Notes: generated by a model from the sequence alone, not told the origin. A DNA stretch of 64,000 bases from Bordetella ansorpii (GCF_900078315.1 NZ_FKBS01000015.1:1-64000), one strand, 5' to 3'; counted from the first letter of the stretch, positions 17,701 through 25,568 are shown. Made by a program: numbers and translations.

Positions 17701-20448
17701 GATCTGGTCAATCTGGTCGTGGCCGTGCCCAGCACCATGCGCGTGACGGGCGGGCGCGCCGCCAGCGATGCGGCGGCCGCCATCGTCAGCCGCAATGGGG
17801 GGCAACTGCGTGTCACGGCGGGGGGCACCCTGAAGGCGGGCCAATACTACGTGGGCCGTGGCGCGGGGTATATCGAGGCCGGGGCGAGCGGCGCCGGCTA
17901 TACCCTGACCGGCACGGCGAACACATGGCCCTTCACCGCGTATCGCTACGACATCGCGCCCGTGCTGGCGTTGTCCGACGCCACGCTCACGCTCAAGACG
18001 CTGGGCGATCTGGTCGTGCAGACCGTGGTCGATCCCATGGAAATACGCCGTGCCTACGTCGACCAGGCCGACAGGGATGTCTCGGGCTCGGCCAGCCACG
18101 GCCTCTTCATGAGCAGCTACACCGAACGCAGCGCCCTCAAGCTGGTGTCCACCGGTGGCAATGTACGGCTTGAGAACCAGTCGGAATTCGTGGCGGGCAA
18201 CAACACGGGCAATACCACCCAGCTGGTCAGCGGCGTGACGGACACCAAGCTTCAGTCGGACCGGCTGGGCCTGTACCCGGCCAAAGTCAGCGTCTCGGCC
18301 CTGGGCGGGAACATCGAGGTGGGTGGATTGCTGGCGATGGCGCCGGCGGCCACCAGCGACCTGTCGCTGCTGGCCGCCCAGGACCTGCGTTTCCTGCGCG
18401 GCAACGGTCCGCTGAGTACCGGCGCCATCGTCATGTCTCAGGCGACGCTGGAAAAATGGCCGTCGATACTCACGTCCTGGAACGGGCTCACGACGATGCT
18501 CAGCGGCGGGTCGGCGTTCGGAACCCCGCTGAAGGGCCCCTATCTGTCGAATACGTTCCTGACGAATGTCCTGAACGGCTCGGTGTTCGACAATCCCGAC
18601 ACCTTGCCCATGCAACGGTATGACTTCGCGCCCAGCCGCCTGTATGCGGCCAGCGGTTCCATTACCGACCTGAATCTGATCGCGTCGGAGTCGGTGCGCG
18701 TGCAGGCCGGCACCGACATCCGCAACGTCGAATTGAGCGGCCGCAACCTGCGCGCCACCGACACCACTGTGCTGGCGGCGGGCAACGACATCCTGGCGAT
18801 CGAAAACAGGCTCCTGTCGCACCCTTACACGCCGTATGGCGGCAGCGCGCAGACCTATTACTACGACCGGGGCAGCCGCGCCACGCTGCAGGGGCCGGGG
18901 GAACTGCTGCTGCTGGCCGGGCGCGACATCCAGGGCAACAACCTGTCGCTGTATTCGAACGCCAACCGCTATTGGGACTACGTCGGGGCGATGCCGCGCG
19001 TCGAGCAGCCCAACGTCATCAAGGCGCTGCCCGAGACCGGCGCAAACATTACCTTGATGGCCGGCATGAACGCCGCGCCCAGCTACGCGATCTTCGAGCA
19101 GGCCTATCTGGACCCCGCCAACGTGGCCGCCATGCCCGCCTACCTGAAGACCACGCTGGCCGATGGCACGGAAGTGCCGCTGTACCTGACCGATGGGGTG
19201 GAACTCCGTGGCGATCTGAACAAGCTGGGGCGCCGTGGCCTGGTCTCCTTCATGGAGGGGATGCTGGGCGCTGACACGGTCGCCAGCCTGACCGGCTCCG
19301 AGGATGGCAAGCTCACCGAGCAACAGGCATGGGAGCACTATCAACGCTTGCCTGCGCTGGTTCGCCAGCAGTTCCTGCGCCAGGTATTCCTCTACGAATT
19401 GCGGCAGGGCGGCCGCGACCAGAACGACGTGGATGCGCGGAACGCGCCCAGCAACGGCGGTTACCGCCGGGGGTACGCGGCCATCGACACGCTGTTCCGC
19501 GGCGCGGCGGCCGAGGACCAGCCCGTGCGCTACGCGCAGGACCTGCCGGACGACTGGCGCGGCAGTTGGACGGGTTCGGGCAATGTCGCCCTGACGCGGC
19601 TGGCGGCGCGTACCCATCAAGGGGGCGACATAAACGTCTTCACCCCTGGGGGCGGCCTGCAGGCGGCGGCGCTGGGCGCGGCGGTGCCTGACGGCTACGG
19701 TCTGGTCACCTTGGCCTCGCCGGGGCAGATCAATGTGTACGCGGACCGGGACATCATCGTGAACCGGTCGCGCATCCTGTCCTTTGTCTCGCAGGCCGAG
19801 CCGCTGGGCAGCGACCAGGTGCTGTGGTCCACGCGGGGGGACATCGACGCAGGCCGGGGCGCCAAGACCGTGCGCGTCCCGCAGGCGCCGACCGTCTCCG
19901 CCGACCTGGACGGCAACATCACCGTGGAGGAAAAGCGCGACATGAGCGGCGCCGGCATCGGCACCGTGGGCGAGGGCGACGTGGACCTAGTCGCCCCGGG
20001 GGGCACCGTGAACGCCGGCGATGCCGGCATCCGCGTGGCGGGCAACTTCAACGTGGCCGCCTTGCGCGTGTTGAACGCGGCCAACATCCAGGTCGAGGGC
20101 GAGTCCAAGGGCGTGCCGGTCGCCGTGTCGGTCAATACCGGTGCGCTGACCAGCGCCAGCGCGGCGGCCAGCAGCGCAGCCACGGCGGCGCAGGACTCGG
20201 TGTCGCGTGCACGCGACAGGACGCGGCAGGCGCTTCCGTCCATCGTGACCGTGCAGGTTCTGGGCTTCGGCATGGACGGCGCGGCCGCACCCGGCGCCCA
20301 GCCGCCCGCCGGCCGGGCGCCGGTGCGCCAGGGCGCCCCGTCGGGATCGCCTGTCAGCTACCGCCCCGAAAGCGCCATCCAGGTGCTGGGCGATGGGGAA
20401 CTGCCGGCCAGCCAGCGGGCCCGCCTGCAGGAGGGCGGCAGCCGGTAG
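8764..20448 (+). CDS. Giant filamentous-haemagglutinin-like exoprotein (two-partner secretion TpsA, VreARI-associated family)
   Basis: A single uninterrupted frame of 3894 codons. It has a Sec signal peptide (hydrophobic core about 22-38, likely cleavage after QAHA, residue 42) and an unusual Ala/Gln/Arg-rich helical stretch (about 75-118). The TPS secretion domain follows from about 135 to 400, with WKTFNVGRNTTVHF, VLNRITDPSGKPSEIAGQI and the INRNGIIFTG motif that corresponds to the NPNG region of FHA. Thousands of residues of degenerate beta-helix repeats come next (G-G-S-I-x-L, LxAGxxVxxxxG patterns). Near 3600-3720 is a block resembling DUF3739 (GGDINVFTPGGGLQ, NRSRILSF, GDIDAGRGAKTVRV). 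It ends in an Ala/Pro-rich tail. The family is exported by an Omp85-type TpsB, absent here. It lies directly downstream of the sigma/anti-sigma pair. Confidence 0.93.
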   Translation: MPVRSVSRAAVPAFPLQPTALHAALAALLLAGGLAAPIQAHAAGAWWAVQGAARESVSGAAGLNAARLKRAQGASTQSANQRLAAEQAERMVANAGRTAQVIAAEMARQQRERDRLLAGPSSIPEGVAPGGLQQDLAAGWEGAEQALRIRQEQGRTEVAIRQDKAKAILNWKTFNVGRNTTVHFDQSAGTDARTGRNDWAVLNRITDPSGKPSEIAGQIKAEGSVYLINRNGIIFTGTSQINTRSLVASSLKLTDEQFRAGLNVRLGANTGDPGYWSGLEIAVGIPTFGENPTNLPADSLVQFADMGPAFDPGAAPGDVKVQAGAQIKAQGGHVLLFAPKVSNAGSIRTPDGQTLMAAGENVWLEAKADDPSVRGFDAVVSSVRPWAFPARFLVEPRTDPAFQQYLIGRIVSDIMPRMEQRAAEVGYSVLNTGIVQADHGDITLVSREINQNGVLQASTALNNRAGSIRLRAWGQGVYNIDNNLAASASHLVAWSGGALTLGPDSITQVVNDWQDATQIESSALANRYQPGRIELYGKSIDVQARAQVTAAAGEIDIQAQANPAALLRHLQFGDGSRILVGENATISTAGLLEMPVDMASNFVEAELRINELRDSHQQSGTWLYGRKVIVDRRKSGTLDGLMGGVEWVTDDSGKVVKGAWIGTPLADVTGWVGNGLVTLSELAARGGSITIQSNGSMITRPGSILDVSGGSVRYSDGWNTETLLRGADGRLYPMSSAPADMIYVGIAGQYQATHARWGVTRTFLNPVLPARRWERGYAEGREAGSIEILAGSAFILEGEMKGSVQPGDRAQELSDLPQAGRLLIGSNRAQEGLWTLGKVIIGNTPTLLPEDFTIDSPLGKDAFLTEEEGQSAGTAAGAGRTTWLSAASLSHSGMGSIELNLTAGFNLEEGTVVNLTPGARFVAQVYDGSGNPGDFDIQGSLIAPGGSITLSAGGVADSVLRLGANSVLSTAGQWINDTASGGATLGRAIHGGSIVLGTPVKEGLGTVYGKVDVAAGAVVDVSGGGWLPDAGPDGRGGKMRAGNGGIASLMAFDSAALDTLDLRGWSGGNASRLSIMATSDVQLGGAAPGGEAVPGAPETLHLPETLFSERGFGTISVRSLGGDVVVAQGAQVRVLPTGWDMSAPLALRGLPSGQSLGSVLGPVALDALPGDVRAARAPGGLSLTTGVSGGSIRIDAGSLMQVEPGGSVSLDAGGSGQATIAGRIVAPAGTLDIRAVTSLTLAEGAELLLPGVAQVFYDPVTQLQRGKVLAGGTVSLTAGSLDARAGSSIDVSGASGTVQYWARDAGVLGPNRRAAQELGSDGGAVAVTVSAGGAFNATLRAHGGNALAAGGSLSIVDTSSAGSPSGDLVTPDIGSFLFYRTPAGMTGTHTFDGVQYTRVIGTSANLDVFDEYVGDVRMASAMRTAINGTLPTLVSSSNGMVIDAGAASASGSGQGMAAWEYNTSIDPRVVELLNKYFWSGTGTALSHKINIGRIATSDSTLHVSAASLQNTGISALSLQSTQVGVQVSGGVDLNVEGRLRITAPVIKSDGKGGTARLHAHALQLRPLAGTVGAAAVNAGELILSASQVLDIAGGSVKGDASQSVNVNLRGFERTVLETGDLRFVAGLYSEGGTDYDDANLRATLDVDGALEIRAAQVYPGTAVTARIVSGQSIAVRGNGSAEAPLSAGGSLTLSAPVIEQTGVLRAPFGQIVLEASDRLVLGDASLTSVSGAGLGVLYGTLRNAEYWLDPSNPQGRSRTNPNDAGVLDENRYLSSLPEKRVSLQAPDVSMAAGAVVDIAGGGELYAWEHVPGSGGSHDALTLPGMYAVLPRYGGLSPEVAAGGDAAGRKVWLAGGGLEAGWYTLLPARYALLPGAFAVQATGQAMPAGAVSSAEVARLRDGSVLVAGRVQDAISGAQDAASSVWRVSSGDLVRKVSEFNEARGNAFFASDAFKLTQYRLTGQDVVTPRLPRDGGAVVFKAASSLVLDGQLRAQPDEGGRGSLVDISADRIAIVGAGQDGSDLRAAGYLVVDAGSLTRFGAGSLLVGGTRTGDAQGLQVDVAASDVVLRNTADSALSGPEVILAATNLVSIESGSVLRADGQASGEDTALVLKPQAAAQWNNNNTPNDTNDDYIVTPSKDWGALVRVSSGTAVRALRQNVDTTTGGQVRIGAGARLDGGAALLIDATNTTEMAAGAQVSGTALSVAAGRIGIGGGSAGLVLDADALAQLSRTQALTLHSYGSLDFYRALDMRDLAQVVLDAAALHGAGADAVQVQATRLTLQNTGAQAAGAGVGSGRLELMADELVLGAGNKSISGFGQVLLTGRQRIVGEGSGGLDAGAAALTLSAPVLQGGAGADQTLRTQGQLVLQRTADMDAAAITALGARSLGARLSLSGQGVTIALPVLALGGSVSVDAGTGDLTVTEQGSLRVGGLEQVFFDVPQYVDAGQIGLATRGGLIDLAPGSLLDLSAHENGGDAGNLTVDASAGGRVNFGGTLQARAVTGSGNGGRFALAIDQLADFGSLAQMLNQTGFSQSRQFRIREGDLTISGATQVADFEVITDRGSITVDGTAHVDASATYGGSIRLVGGGGLAMQEGAVLAARATDATDGVGSGRITLEAVNGNLQLAGGTLDLSGGEGGRLRLRAQRNAGNDGVNVTALNASVQGARFAVLEGVRSYASTDGTVESVKALAIDQANAFAGNASILSGLGGNAGAYSLAAGIEITSAGNLTLGSDWNLNGDFGAAHREGTLTLRAAGNLNLDGHLSDGFDAADRQGRLSTAASWNLRLVAGADLASVDALAMQSLGALAADAGTLRVGTADVTPGSGGAGKLVRTGTGDLTVRAGRDVILAHKESVLYTAGRAEADPTLGGGFSTASSGAQYGADGGHVDIAAQGSVQAPIVQGARSDQILTEWLFRQGRYGGDVSSPSGYYDAYQVGNPWDIPPTMSAQGQQPSWWVNYASFEQGLGALGGGNVRLSAGGDLVNLVVAVPSTMRVTGGRAASDAAAAIVSRNGGQLRVTAGGTLKAGQYYVGRGAGYIEAGASGAGYTLTGTANTWPFTAYRYDIAPVLALSDATLTLKTLGDLVVQTVVDPMEIRRAYVDQADRDVSGSASHGLFMSSYTERSALKLVSTGGNVRLENQSEFVAGNNTGNTTQLVSGVTDTKLQSDRLGLYPAKVSVSALGGNIEVGGLLAMAPAATSDLSLLAAQDLRFLRGNGPLSTGAIVMSQATLEKWPSILTSWNGLTTMLSGGSAFGTPLKGPYLSNTFLTNVLNGSVFDNPDTLPMQRYDFAPSRLYAASGSITDLNLIASESVRVQAGTDIRNVELSGRNLRATDTTVLAAGNDILAIENRLLSHPYTPYGGSAQTYYYDRGSRATLQGPGELLLLAGRDIQGNNLSLYSNANRYWDYVGAMPRVEQPNVIKALPETGANITLMAGMNAAPSYAIFEQAYLDPANVAAMPAYLKTTLADGTEVPLYLTDGVELRGDLNKLGRRGLVSFMEGMLGADTVASLTGSEDGKLTEQQAWEHYQRLPALVRQQFLRQVFLYELRQGGRDQNDVDARNAPSNGGYRRGYAAIDTLFRGAAAEDQPVRYAQDLPDDWRGSWTGSGNVALTRLAARTHQGGDINVFTPGGGLQAAALGAAVPDGYGLVTLASPGQINVYADRDIIVNRSRILSFVSQAEPLGSDQVLWSTRGDIDAGRGAKTVRVPQAPTVSADLDGNITVEEKRDMSGAGIGTVGEGDVDLVAPGGTVNAGDAGIRVAGNFNVAALRVLNAANIQVEGESKGVPVAVSVNTGALTSASAAASSAATAAQDSVSRARDRTRQALPSIVTVQVLGFGMDGAAAPGAQPPAGRAPVRQGAPSGSPVSYRPESAIQVLGDGELPASQRARLQEGGSR

Positions 20449-20748
20449 GTTTTCCGGAGAAGGAAAAGGGCTGTATGGAAAAATCGACACGAAATCATCG
20501 TGTTAGTCATATTGCCTTGCTATCTGGCTCTTTTCCGTGCTAGGATTCGAGACTTGCCATTTTTGGCATGGCCGCTCATGGTCCGTCCATACGGCCCTTT
20601 CCGTCAGGCCCGCACACCTCAGCGGGCACGATGGATCGGCTGGCGGGATCCGGTCTTCGGATCCGCCGGAATCATCACTTTGTAGGGCAAAAGCCTTTAC
20701 CTTTGCCTGATTAGCCCCGACCAATCGCAGTCGGGAATGGAGAAAACG
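20449..20748 (+). other. Leader region between the exoprotein gene and rplC
   Basis: Three hundred bases without a gene. They contain a candidate promoter (20517-20546) and a roughly 195-base untranslated leader with several inverted repeats: GCCATTTTTGGC near 20566, GGATCCGGTCTTCGGATCC near 20646, and GGCAAAAGCC...TTTGCC near 20687-20708. In E. coli the S10 leader, upstream of rpsJ, is where L4 represses the operon. Here any leader control would have to sit upstream of rplC instead. That role is inference. Confidence 0.5.
20517..20546 (+). promoter_or_regulatory. Candidate sigma-70 promoter for rplC-rpsQ
   Basis: TTGCTA (20517-20522) and TAGGAT (20541-20546) are separated by 18 bases in an AT-rich patch immediately downstream of the exoprotein gene. 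The ribosomal genes from rplC onward are isolated from rpsJ, so a strong promoter is required somewhere in 20449-20748. This is the best match I could find. Confidence 0.5.
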
Positions 20749-21438
20749 ATGTCGAATCCGACACCCACGCCGGCCGCCCATCGGCTGGGCCTGGTGGGCC
20801 GCAAGGTCGGCATGACCCGCATTTTCACGGAAGATGGTGAATCCATCCCCGTGACCGTGCTGGACGTGTCCAACAACCGCGTGGCTCAGGTCAAGTCGCC
20901 TGAAGTCGACGGCTACGCAGCCGTTCAGCTGGCCTATGGCACTCGCCGCGCTTCGCGCGTCGCGAAGGCCCAGACCGGCCACTACGCAAAAGCCGGCATC
21001 GAAGCCGGCAGCATCCTCAAAGAGTTCCGCCTGGATCCCACCCGCGCCGCCGAATTCACGGCCGGCGCCGTGGTTGCCGTGGAATCCGTGTTCGAAGCCG
21101 GCCAACAGGTCGACGTGACGGGCACCACCATCGGTAAGGGCTTCGCCGGTACCATCAAGCGCCACCACTTCGGTTCGCAGCGCGCGTCGCACGGTAACTC
21201 CCGTTCGCACCGCGTTCCCGGCTCGATCGGTCAAGCGCAGGATCCCGGCCGCATTTTCCCCGGCAAGCGCATGGCCGGCCACCTGGGTGACGTTACCCGC
21301 ACCGTCCAGAACCTGGACGTGGTGCGCGTCGACGCCGAGCGCGGCCTGCTGCTGGTCAAGGGCGCCGTCCCCGGTTCCGCCGGCGGCGATGTCATTGTGC
21401 GTCCGGCCATCAAGGCGCCGGCCAAGAAGGGGGCGTAA
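20749..21438 (+). CDS. rplC: 50S ribosomal protein L3
   Basis: L3 nucleates 50S assembly and lines the peptidyl-transferase approach. The protein shows [17 protein letters not shown] near the start and the conserved loop [41 protein letters not shown] start it at the ATG at 20749 ([14 protein letters not shown], 229 residues) because GGAG ends 6 bases upstream. The ATG at 20737 overlaps that ribosome-binding site. It is the first gene of the second ribosomal block and lies 5 bases before rplD. Confidence 0.97.
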   Translation: MSNPTPTPAAHRLGLVGRKVGMTRIFTEDGESIPVTVLDVSNNRVAQVKSPEVDGYAAVQLAYGTRRASRVAKAQTGHYAKAGIEAGSILKEFRLDPTRAAEFTAGAVVAVESVFEAGQQVDVTGTTIGKGFAGTIKRHHFGSQRASHGNSRSHRVPGSIGQAQDPGRIFPGKRMAGHLGDVTRTVQNLDVVRVDAERGLLLVKGAVPGSAGGDVIVRPAIKAPAKKGA

Positions 21439-21443
21439 GCACC

Positions 21444-22061
21444 ATGGATCTCAAGCTCCTGAATGACCAAGGTCAGGCCGCGACGTTCAGCGCGCCCGAC
21501 ACCGTCTTCGGTCGCGATTACAACGAAGCGCTGGTTCACCAGATCGTCGTGGCCTACCAGGCCAACGCACGCAGCGGTAACCGTGCCCAGAAGGATCGTA
21601 CCGAAGTCAAGCACTCCACCAAGAAGCCCTGGCGCCAGAAGGGTACCGGCCGCGCGCGCGCCGGTATGACCTCGTCGCCGCTGTGGCGTGGGGGTGGTCG
21701 CACCTTCCCGAATTCGCCTGAAGAAAACTTCAGCCAGAAGGTCAACAAGAAGATGTACCGCGCCGGGATCCGCTCGATCCTGTCGCAGTTGGCTCGTGAA
21801 GACCGCATCGCCGTCGTCGAGACGTTCTCGCTCGAATCGCCCAAGACCAAGCTCGCCGCTGACAAGCTGAAGTCGCTGGGTCTGGATTCGGTCCTGATCA
21901 TCACCGACTCCGTCGATGAAAATATGTACCTCGCCACGCGCAACCTGCCGCACGTTGCCGTGATCGAGCCCCGTTATGCCGATCCGTTGTCGCTGATCCA
22001 CTACAAGAAAGTGCTGATCACCAAGCCGGCCATCGCTCAACTCGAGGAGATGCTGGGATGA
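21444..22061 (+). CDS. rplD: 50S ribosomal protein L4
   Basis: This 205-residue L4 contains the extended loop typical of bacterial L4 ([26 protein letters not shown]) that reaches the exit tunnel. L4 is also the autogenous repressor of the S10 operon in enterobacteria. It overlaps rplW by four bases (ATGA). Confidence 0.98.
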   Translation: MDLKLLNDQGQAATFSAPDTVFGRDYNEALVHQIVVAYQANARSGNRAQKDRTEVKHSTKKPWRQKGTGRARAGMTSSPLWRGGGRTFPNSPEENFSQKVNKKMYRAGIRSILSQLAREDRIAVVETFSLESPKTKLAADKLKSLGLDSVLIITDSVDENMYLATRNLPHVAVIEPRYADPLSLIHYKKVLITKPAIAQLEEMLG

Positions 22062-22354
22062 ACGCCGAACGCTTGATGCAAGTCATTCTGGCGCCCGTCG
22101 TGACCGAAAAGGCCACGTTCGTCGCCGAGAAGTATCAGCAAGTCGCTTTCCGTGTCGTGGCTGACGCTACCAAGCCGGAAATCAAGGCTGCCGTCGAACT
22201 GCTGTTCAAGGTGCAGGTCGAGTCCGTGCAGGTCCTCAACCGTAAGGGCAAAGTCAAGCGCTTCGGCCGTTTCACCGGTCGTCGCCGCGGCGAGCGCAAG
22301 GCTTATGTCTCGCTCGTCGAAGGCCAGGAAATCGACTTTGCGGAGGTGAAGTAA
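22058..22354 (+). CDS. rplW: 50S ribosomal protein L23
   Basis: A 98-residue L23, located at the tunnel exit where it docks trigger factor and SRP. The sequence begins [20 protein letters not shown] and includes [18 protein letters not shown], the usual rRNA-binding loop. It is translationally coupled to rplD by overlap and followed at once by the rplB start codon. Confidence 0.98.
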   Translation: MNAERLMQVILAPVVTEKATFVAEKYQQVAFRVVADATKPEIKAAVELLFKVQVESVQVLNRKGKVKRFGRFTGRRRGERKAYVSLVEGQEIDFAEVK

Positions 22355-23182
22355 ATGGCCCTCGTTAAAGTAAAACCGACTTCGGCCGGCCGTCGTGGCA
22401 TGGTCAAGGTGGTCAACGCTTCGCTGCACAAGGGTGCTCCGTTCGCCGCGCTGACCGAAAAGCAGATCCGTGGTTCGGGCCGTAACAACAACGGTCACAT
22501 CACGATCCGCCACAAGGGCGGCGGTCACAAGCAGCACTACCGTCTCGTCGATTTCCGTCGCAACAAGGACGGCATCCCGGCGAAGGTCGAGCGTCTTGAA
22601 TACGACCCCAACCGTACCGCGCACATCGCACTGCTGTGCTACGCGGACGGCGAGCGTCGCTACATCATCGCTCCCCGTGGCCTGGAAGTGGGCGCAACGG
22701 TGCTGTCGGGCATCGATGCTCCGATCCGCGCCGGCAACACCCTGCCGATCCGCAACATCCCGGTCGGTACCACGATCCACTGCGTCGAGATGATCCCCGG
22801 CAAGGGCGCCCAGATGGTGCGTTCGGCGGGTGCATCCGCGGTGCTGCTGGCTCGCGAAGGCACGTACGCCCAGGTCCGCCTGCGCTCCGGCGAAGTGCGC
22901 CGCGTGCACATCGAGTGCCGCGCCACCATCGGCGAAGTCGGTAATGAAGAACACAGCCTGCGCCAGATCGGTAAGGCCGGTGCGATGCGTTGGCGCGGTG
23001 TGCGCCCGACGGTTCGCGGCGTTGCCATGAACCCGGTCGACCACCCGCACGGTGGTGGTGAGGGTCGTACCGGTGAAGCTCGCGAGCCGGTCAGCCCGTG
23101 GGGTACCCCGGCGAAGGGTTTCAAGACCCGTCGCAACAAGCGGACGAACAACATGATCGTCCAACGGCGCAAGCGCAAGTAA
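22355..23182 (+). CDS. rplB: 50S ribosomal protein L2
   Basis: This 275-residue L2 contributes to subunit association and the peptidyl-transferase centre. It contains [19 protein letters not shown], the conserved [13 protein letters not shown] loop with the essential His, and the basic end [12 protein letters not shown]. The ATG is directly adjacent to the rplW stop. Confidence 0.98.
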   Translation: MALVKVKPTSAGRRGMVKVVNASLHKGAPFAALTEKQIRGSGRNNNGHITIRHKGGGHKQHYRLVDFRRNKDGIPAKVERLEYDPNRTAHIALLCYADGERRYIIAPRGLEVGATVLSGIDAPIRAGNTLPIRNIPVGTTIHCVEMIPGKGAQMVRSAGASAVLLAREGTYAQVRLRSGEVRRVHIECRATIGEVGNEEHSLRQIGKAGAMRWRGVRPTVRGVAMNPVDHPHGGGEGRTGEAREPVSPWGTPAKGFKTRRNKRTNNMIVQRRKRK

Positions 23183-23194
23183 GAGGCGAACACT

Positions 23195-23470
23195 ATGTCA
23201 CGTTCGATCAAGAAGGGCCCGTTCGTCGATGCCCACCTCATCAAGAAGGTGGACACTGCCGTCGCGGTCAAAGACAAGAAGCCGATCAAGACCTGGTCGC
23301 GCCGTTCCACGATCCTGCCCGAGTTCATCGGTCTGACGATTGCCGTGCACAACGGCAAGCAACACGTTCCCGTGTACGTCAACGAGAACATGGTCGGCCA
23401 CAAGCTCGGCGAATTCGCGCTGACCCGTACGTTCAAGGGTCACGCCGCCGACAAGAAGGCGAAGAGGTAA
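23195..23470 (+). CDS. rpsS: 30S ribosomal protein S19
   Basis: This 91-residue S19 of the 30S head begins [15 protein letters not shown] and contains [20 protein letters not shown] and [16 protein letters not shown], all standard. It sits between rplB and rplV as in most bacteria. Confidence 0.98.
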   Translation: MSRSIKKGPFVDAHLIKKVDTAVAVKDKKPIKTWSRRSTILPEFIGLTIAVHNGKQHVPVYVNENMVGHKLGEFALTRTFKGHAADKKAKR

Positions 23471-23473
23471 GCG

Positions 23474-23803
23474 ATGGAAACTACTGCCATTATCCGTGGG
23501 GTTCACATCTCCGCTCAGAAGACGCGTCTGGTCGCGGATCTGATCCGCGGCAAGTCGGTCGCTCAGGCGCTGAACATCCTCACGTTCTCCCCGAAGAAGG
23601 CCGCCGGCATCCTGAAGAAGGCTGTCGAGTCCGCCATCGCCAACGCCGAGCACAATGACGGTGCCGACATCGACGAGCTGAAGGTCACGACGATTTTCGT
23701 GGACAAGGCTCAATCGATGAAGCGCTTCTCGGCTCGCGCCAAGGGCCGCGGTAACCGCATCGAGAAGCAGACCTGCCACATCACGGTCAAGGTCGGAGCC
23801 TAA
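23474..23803 (+). CDS. rplV: 50S ribosomal protein L22
   Basis: This 109-residue L22 lines the exit tunnel. Key stretches are [17 protein letters not shown], the conserved Asn-containing [21 protein letters not shown], and the beta-hairpin [21 protein letters not shown] that projects into the tunnel, where macrolide-resistance changes occur in other species. Confidence 0.98.
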   Translation: METTAIIRGVHISAQKTRLVADLIRGKSVAQALNILTFSPKKAAGILKKAVESAIANAEHNDGADIDELKVTTIFVDKAQSMKRFSARAKGRGNRIEKQTCHITVKVGA

Positions 23804-23812
23804 GGAGTCAAG

Positions 23813-24613
23813 ATGGGTCAGAAAATTCACCCCACTGGGTTCCGTCTCGCGGTCACCCGTAACTGGTCGTCGCGTTGGTACGCTGACGACAAGGCCTTCG
23901 GCGGCATGCTGGCCGAAGACATCCGCGTTCGCGAATACCTGAAGAAGAAGCTCAAGAGCGCTTCCGTCGGTCGCGTGGTCATCGAGCGTCCCGCCAAGAA
24001 CGCCCGCATCACCGTCTACTCGGCTCGTCCGGGCGTGGTGATCGGCAAGCGCGGCGAAGACATCGAAAGCCTCAAGAGCGATCTGCAGCGTCTGATGGGC
24101 GTGCCCGTGCACGTCAACATCGAGGAAATCCGCAAGCCGGAAACCGACGCTCAGCTGATCGCCGACTCGATCTCGCAGCAGCTCGAAAAGCGCATCATGT
24201 TCCGCCGCGCCATGAAGCGCGCCATGCAGAACGCCATGCGTCTGGGCGCCCAGGGCATCAAGATCATGAGCTCGGGCCGTCTGAACGGTATCGAAATCGC
24301 GCGTACCGAGTGGTATCGCGAAGGCCGTGTGCCGCTGCACACGCTGAAGGCGAACATCGACTACGGCACCTCCGAAGCCCACACCACCTACGGTGTGATC
24401 GGCATCAAGGTCTGGGTCTACAAGGGCGACATGCTGGCCAATGGCGAGCTGCCCCCGGAAACCGCCGCTCCGCGTGAAGAAGAGCGCCGTCCGCGCCGTG
24501 CCCCCCGTGGCGATCGTCCCGATGGCGCCCGTGCGGGCCGTCCCGGTGGCGGTGGCCGTGGTCGTGGTGGTCCCCGCAAGGCGGACGCTGCTCCGGCGCC
24601 TGAAGGAGAATAA
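23813..24613 (+). CDS. rpsC: 30S ribosomal protein S3, with an Arg/Gly/Pro-rich tail
   Basis: S3 sits at the mRNA entry of the 30S subunit. The N-terminus ([18 protein letters not shown]) and the KH motif ([11 protein letters not shown]) are standard. At 266 residues it is longer than the 233-residue E. coli protein. The extra is a C-terminal low-complexity tail (from about residue 222) rich in Arg, Pro and Gly ([20 protein letters not shown]). As far as I recall, this tail is typical of Bordetella and relatives. Confidence 0.98.
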   Translation: MGQKIHPTGFRLAVTRNWSSRWYADDKAFGGMLAEDIRVREYLKKKLKSASVGRVVIERPAKNARITVYSARPGVVIGKRGEDIESLKSDLQRLMGVPVHVNIEEIRKPETDAQLIADSISQQLEKRIMFRRAMKRAMQNAMRLGAQGIKIMSSGRLNGIEIARTEWYREGRVPLHTLKANIDYGTSEAHTTYGVIGIKVWVYKGDMLANGELPPETAAPREEERRPRRAPRGDRPDGARAGRPGGGGRGRGGPRKADAAPAPEGE

Positions 24614-24615
24614 CC

Positions 24616-25032
24616 ATGCTGCAACCCTCTCGCAGAAAATATCGCAAAGAGCAAAAAGGCCGCAATACGGGCCTGGCTACCCGCGGCGCTGCGGTTTCCT
24701 TCGGCGAATTCGGCCTGAAGGCAACCGGCCGCGGCCGTCTGACCGCGCGTCAGATCGAAGCCGCCCGTCGTGCCATCAACCGTCACATCAAGCGTGGCGG
24801 CCGTATCTGGATCCGTATCTTCCCCGACAAGCCGATCTCGCAAAAGCCGGCTGAAGTCCGGATGGGTAACGGTAAGGGTAACCCGGAGTACTGGGTCGCC
24901 GAGATCCAGCCCGGTAAGGTGCTGTACGAAATGGAAGGGGTCAGCGAAGAGCTGGCGCGCGAGGCGTTCCGCCTGGCTGCCGCCAAGCTGCCGATCTCCA
25001 CGACGTTCGTTGCGCGTCATATCGGTTCTTAA
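24616..25032 (+). CDS. rplP: 50S ribosomal protein L16
   Basis: This 138-residue L16 helps organise the A site and central protuberance. It begins [17 protein letters not shown] and contains the conserved [23 protein letters not shown] loop, given here as [11 protein letters not shown] and [12 protein letters not shown]. The start codon is two bases after rpsC ends. Confidence 0.98.
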   Translation: MLQPSRRKYRKEQKGRNTGLATRGAAVSFGEFGLKATGRGRLTARQIEAARRAINRHIKRGGRIWIRIFPDKPISQKPAEVRMGNGKGNPEYWVAEIQPGKVLYEMEGVSEELAREAFRLAAAKLPISTTFVARHIGS

Positions 25033-25041
25033 GGAGTCCAC

Positions 25042-25233
25042 ATGAAAGCCAGCGAACTCCGTTCGAAGGATGCCGCCGAGCTCGGCAAAGAGCTCGAAAG
25101 CCTGCTGAAGGCCCAATTCGGCCTGCGTATGCAGAAGGCCACGCAGCAGCTTGCCAACCACCGCCAGCTGCGTAACGTCCGCCGCGACATCGCGCGCGTC
25201 CGTACGCTGCTGACCGAGAAGGCAGGGAAGTGA
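25042..25233 (+). CDS. rpmC: 50S ribosomal protein L29
   Basis: A 63-residue two-helix protein, [20 protein letters not shown], ending in [21 protein letters not shown]. This is standard L29 at the tunnel exit near L23. The stop codon lies just upstream of rpsQ. Confidence 0.97.
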   Translation: MKASELRSKDAAELGKELESLLKAQFGLRMQKATQQLANHRQLRNVRRDIARVRTLLTEKAGK

Positions 25234-25235
25234 TA

Positions 25236-25517
25236 ATGAGCGAAACCCAAAACACCCAAGTTGCCAAGCGTCAGCGTACGCTGGTCGGCAAGATCGTCAG
25301 CAACAAGATGGACAAGACTGTCGTCGTTCTGGTTGAACGCCGCGTCAAGCACCCCATCTACGGCAAAATCATCATGCGTTCGGCCAAGTACAAGGCGCAC
25401 GACGAGACGAACCAGTACAACGAAGGCGATACGGTCGAAATCGCTGAAGGCCGCCCGCTGTCGCGCTCCAAGGCGTGGTCGGTGGTGCGCCTGGTGGAAG
25501 CCGCCCGCATCATCTGA
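25236..25517 (+). CDS. rpsQ: 30S ribosomal protein S17
   Basis: S17, an OB-fold 30S protein. It contains [20 protein letters not shown] and the conserved [20 protein letters not shown] use the ATG at 25236 (93 residues) because AGGGAA lies at good spacing. A GTG at 25230, overlapping the rpmC stop, is the alternative. It ends the second ribosomal block; rplN would normally follow but is 13.8 kb away. Confidence 0.96.
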   Translation: MSETQNTQVAKRQRTLVGKIVSNKMDKTVVVLVERRVKHPIYGKIIMRSAKYKAHDETNQYNEGDTVEIAEGRPLSRSKAWSVVRLVEAARII

Positions 25518-25568
25518 TGCAGGCGTGACAGCAGGGCGGTCACGCCCCGCTGCTTCCTCGCGTACGTC

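Noticed and set aside
16687-19620. A 977-codon minus-strand open frame opposite the exoprotein
   Set aside because: Same composition artefact as the larger one; no recognisable domain.
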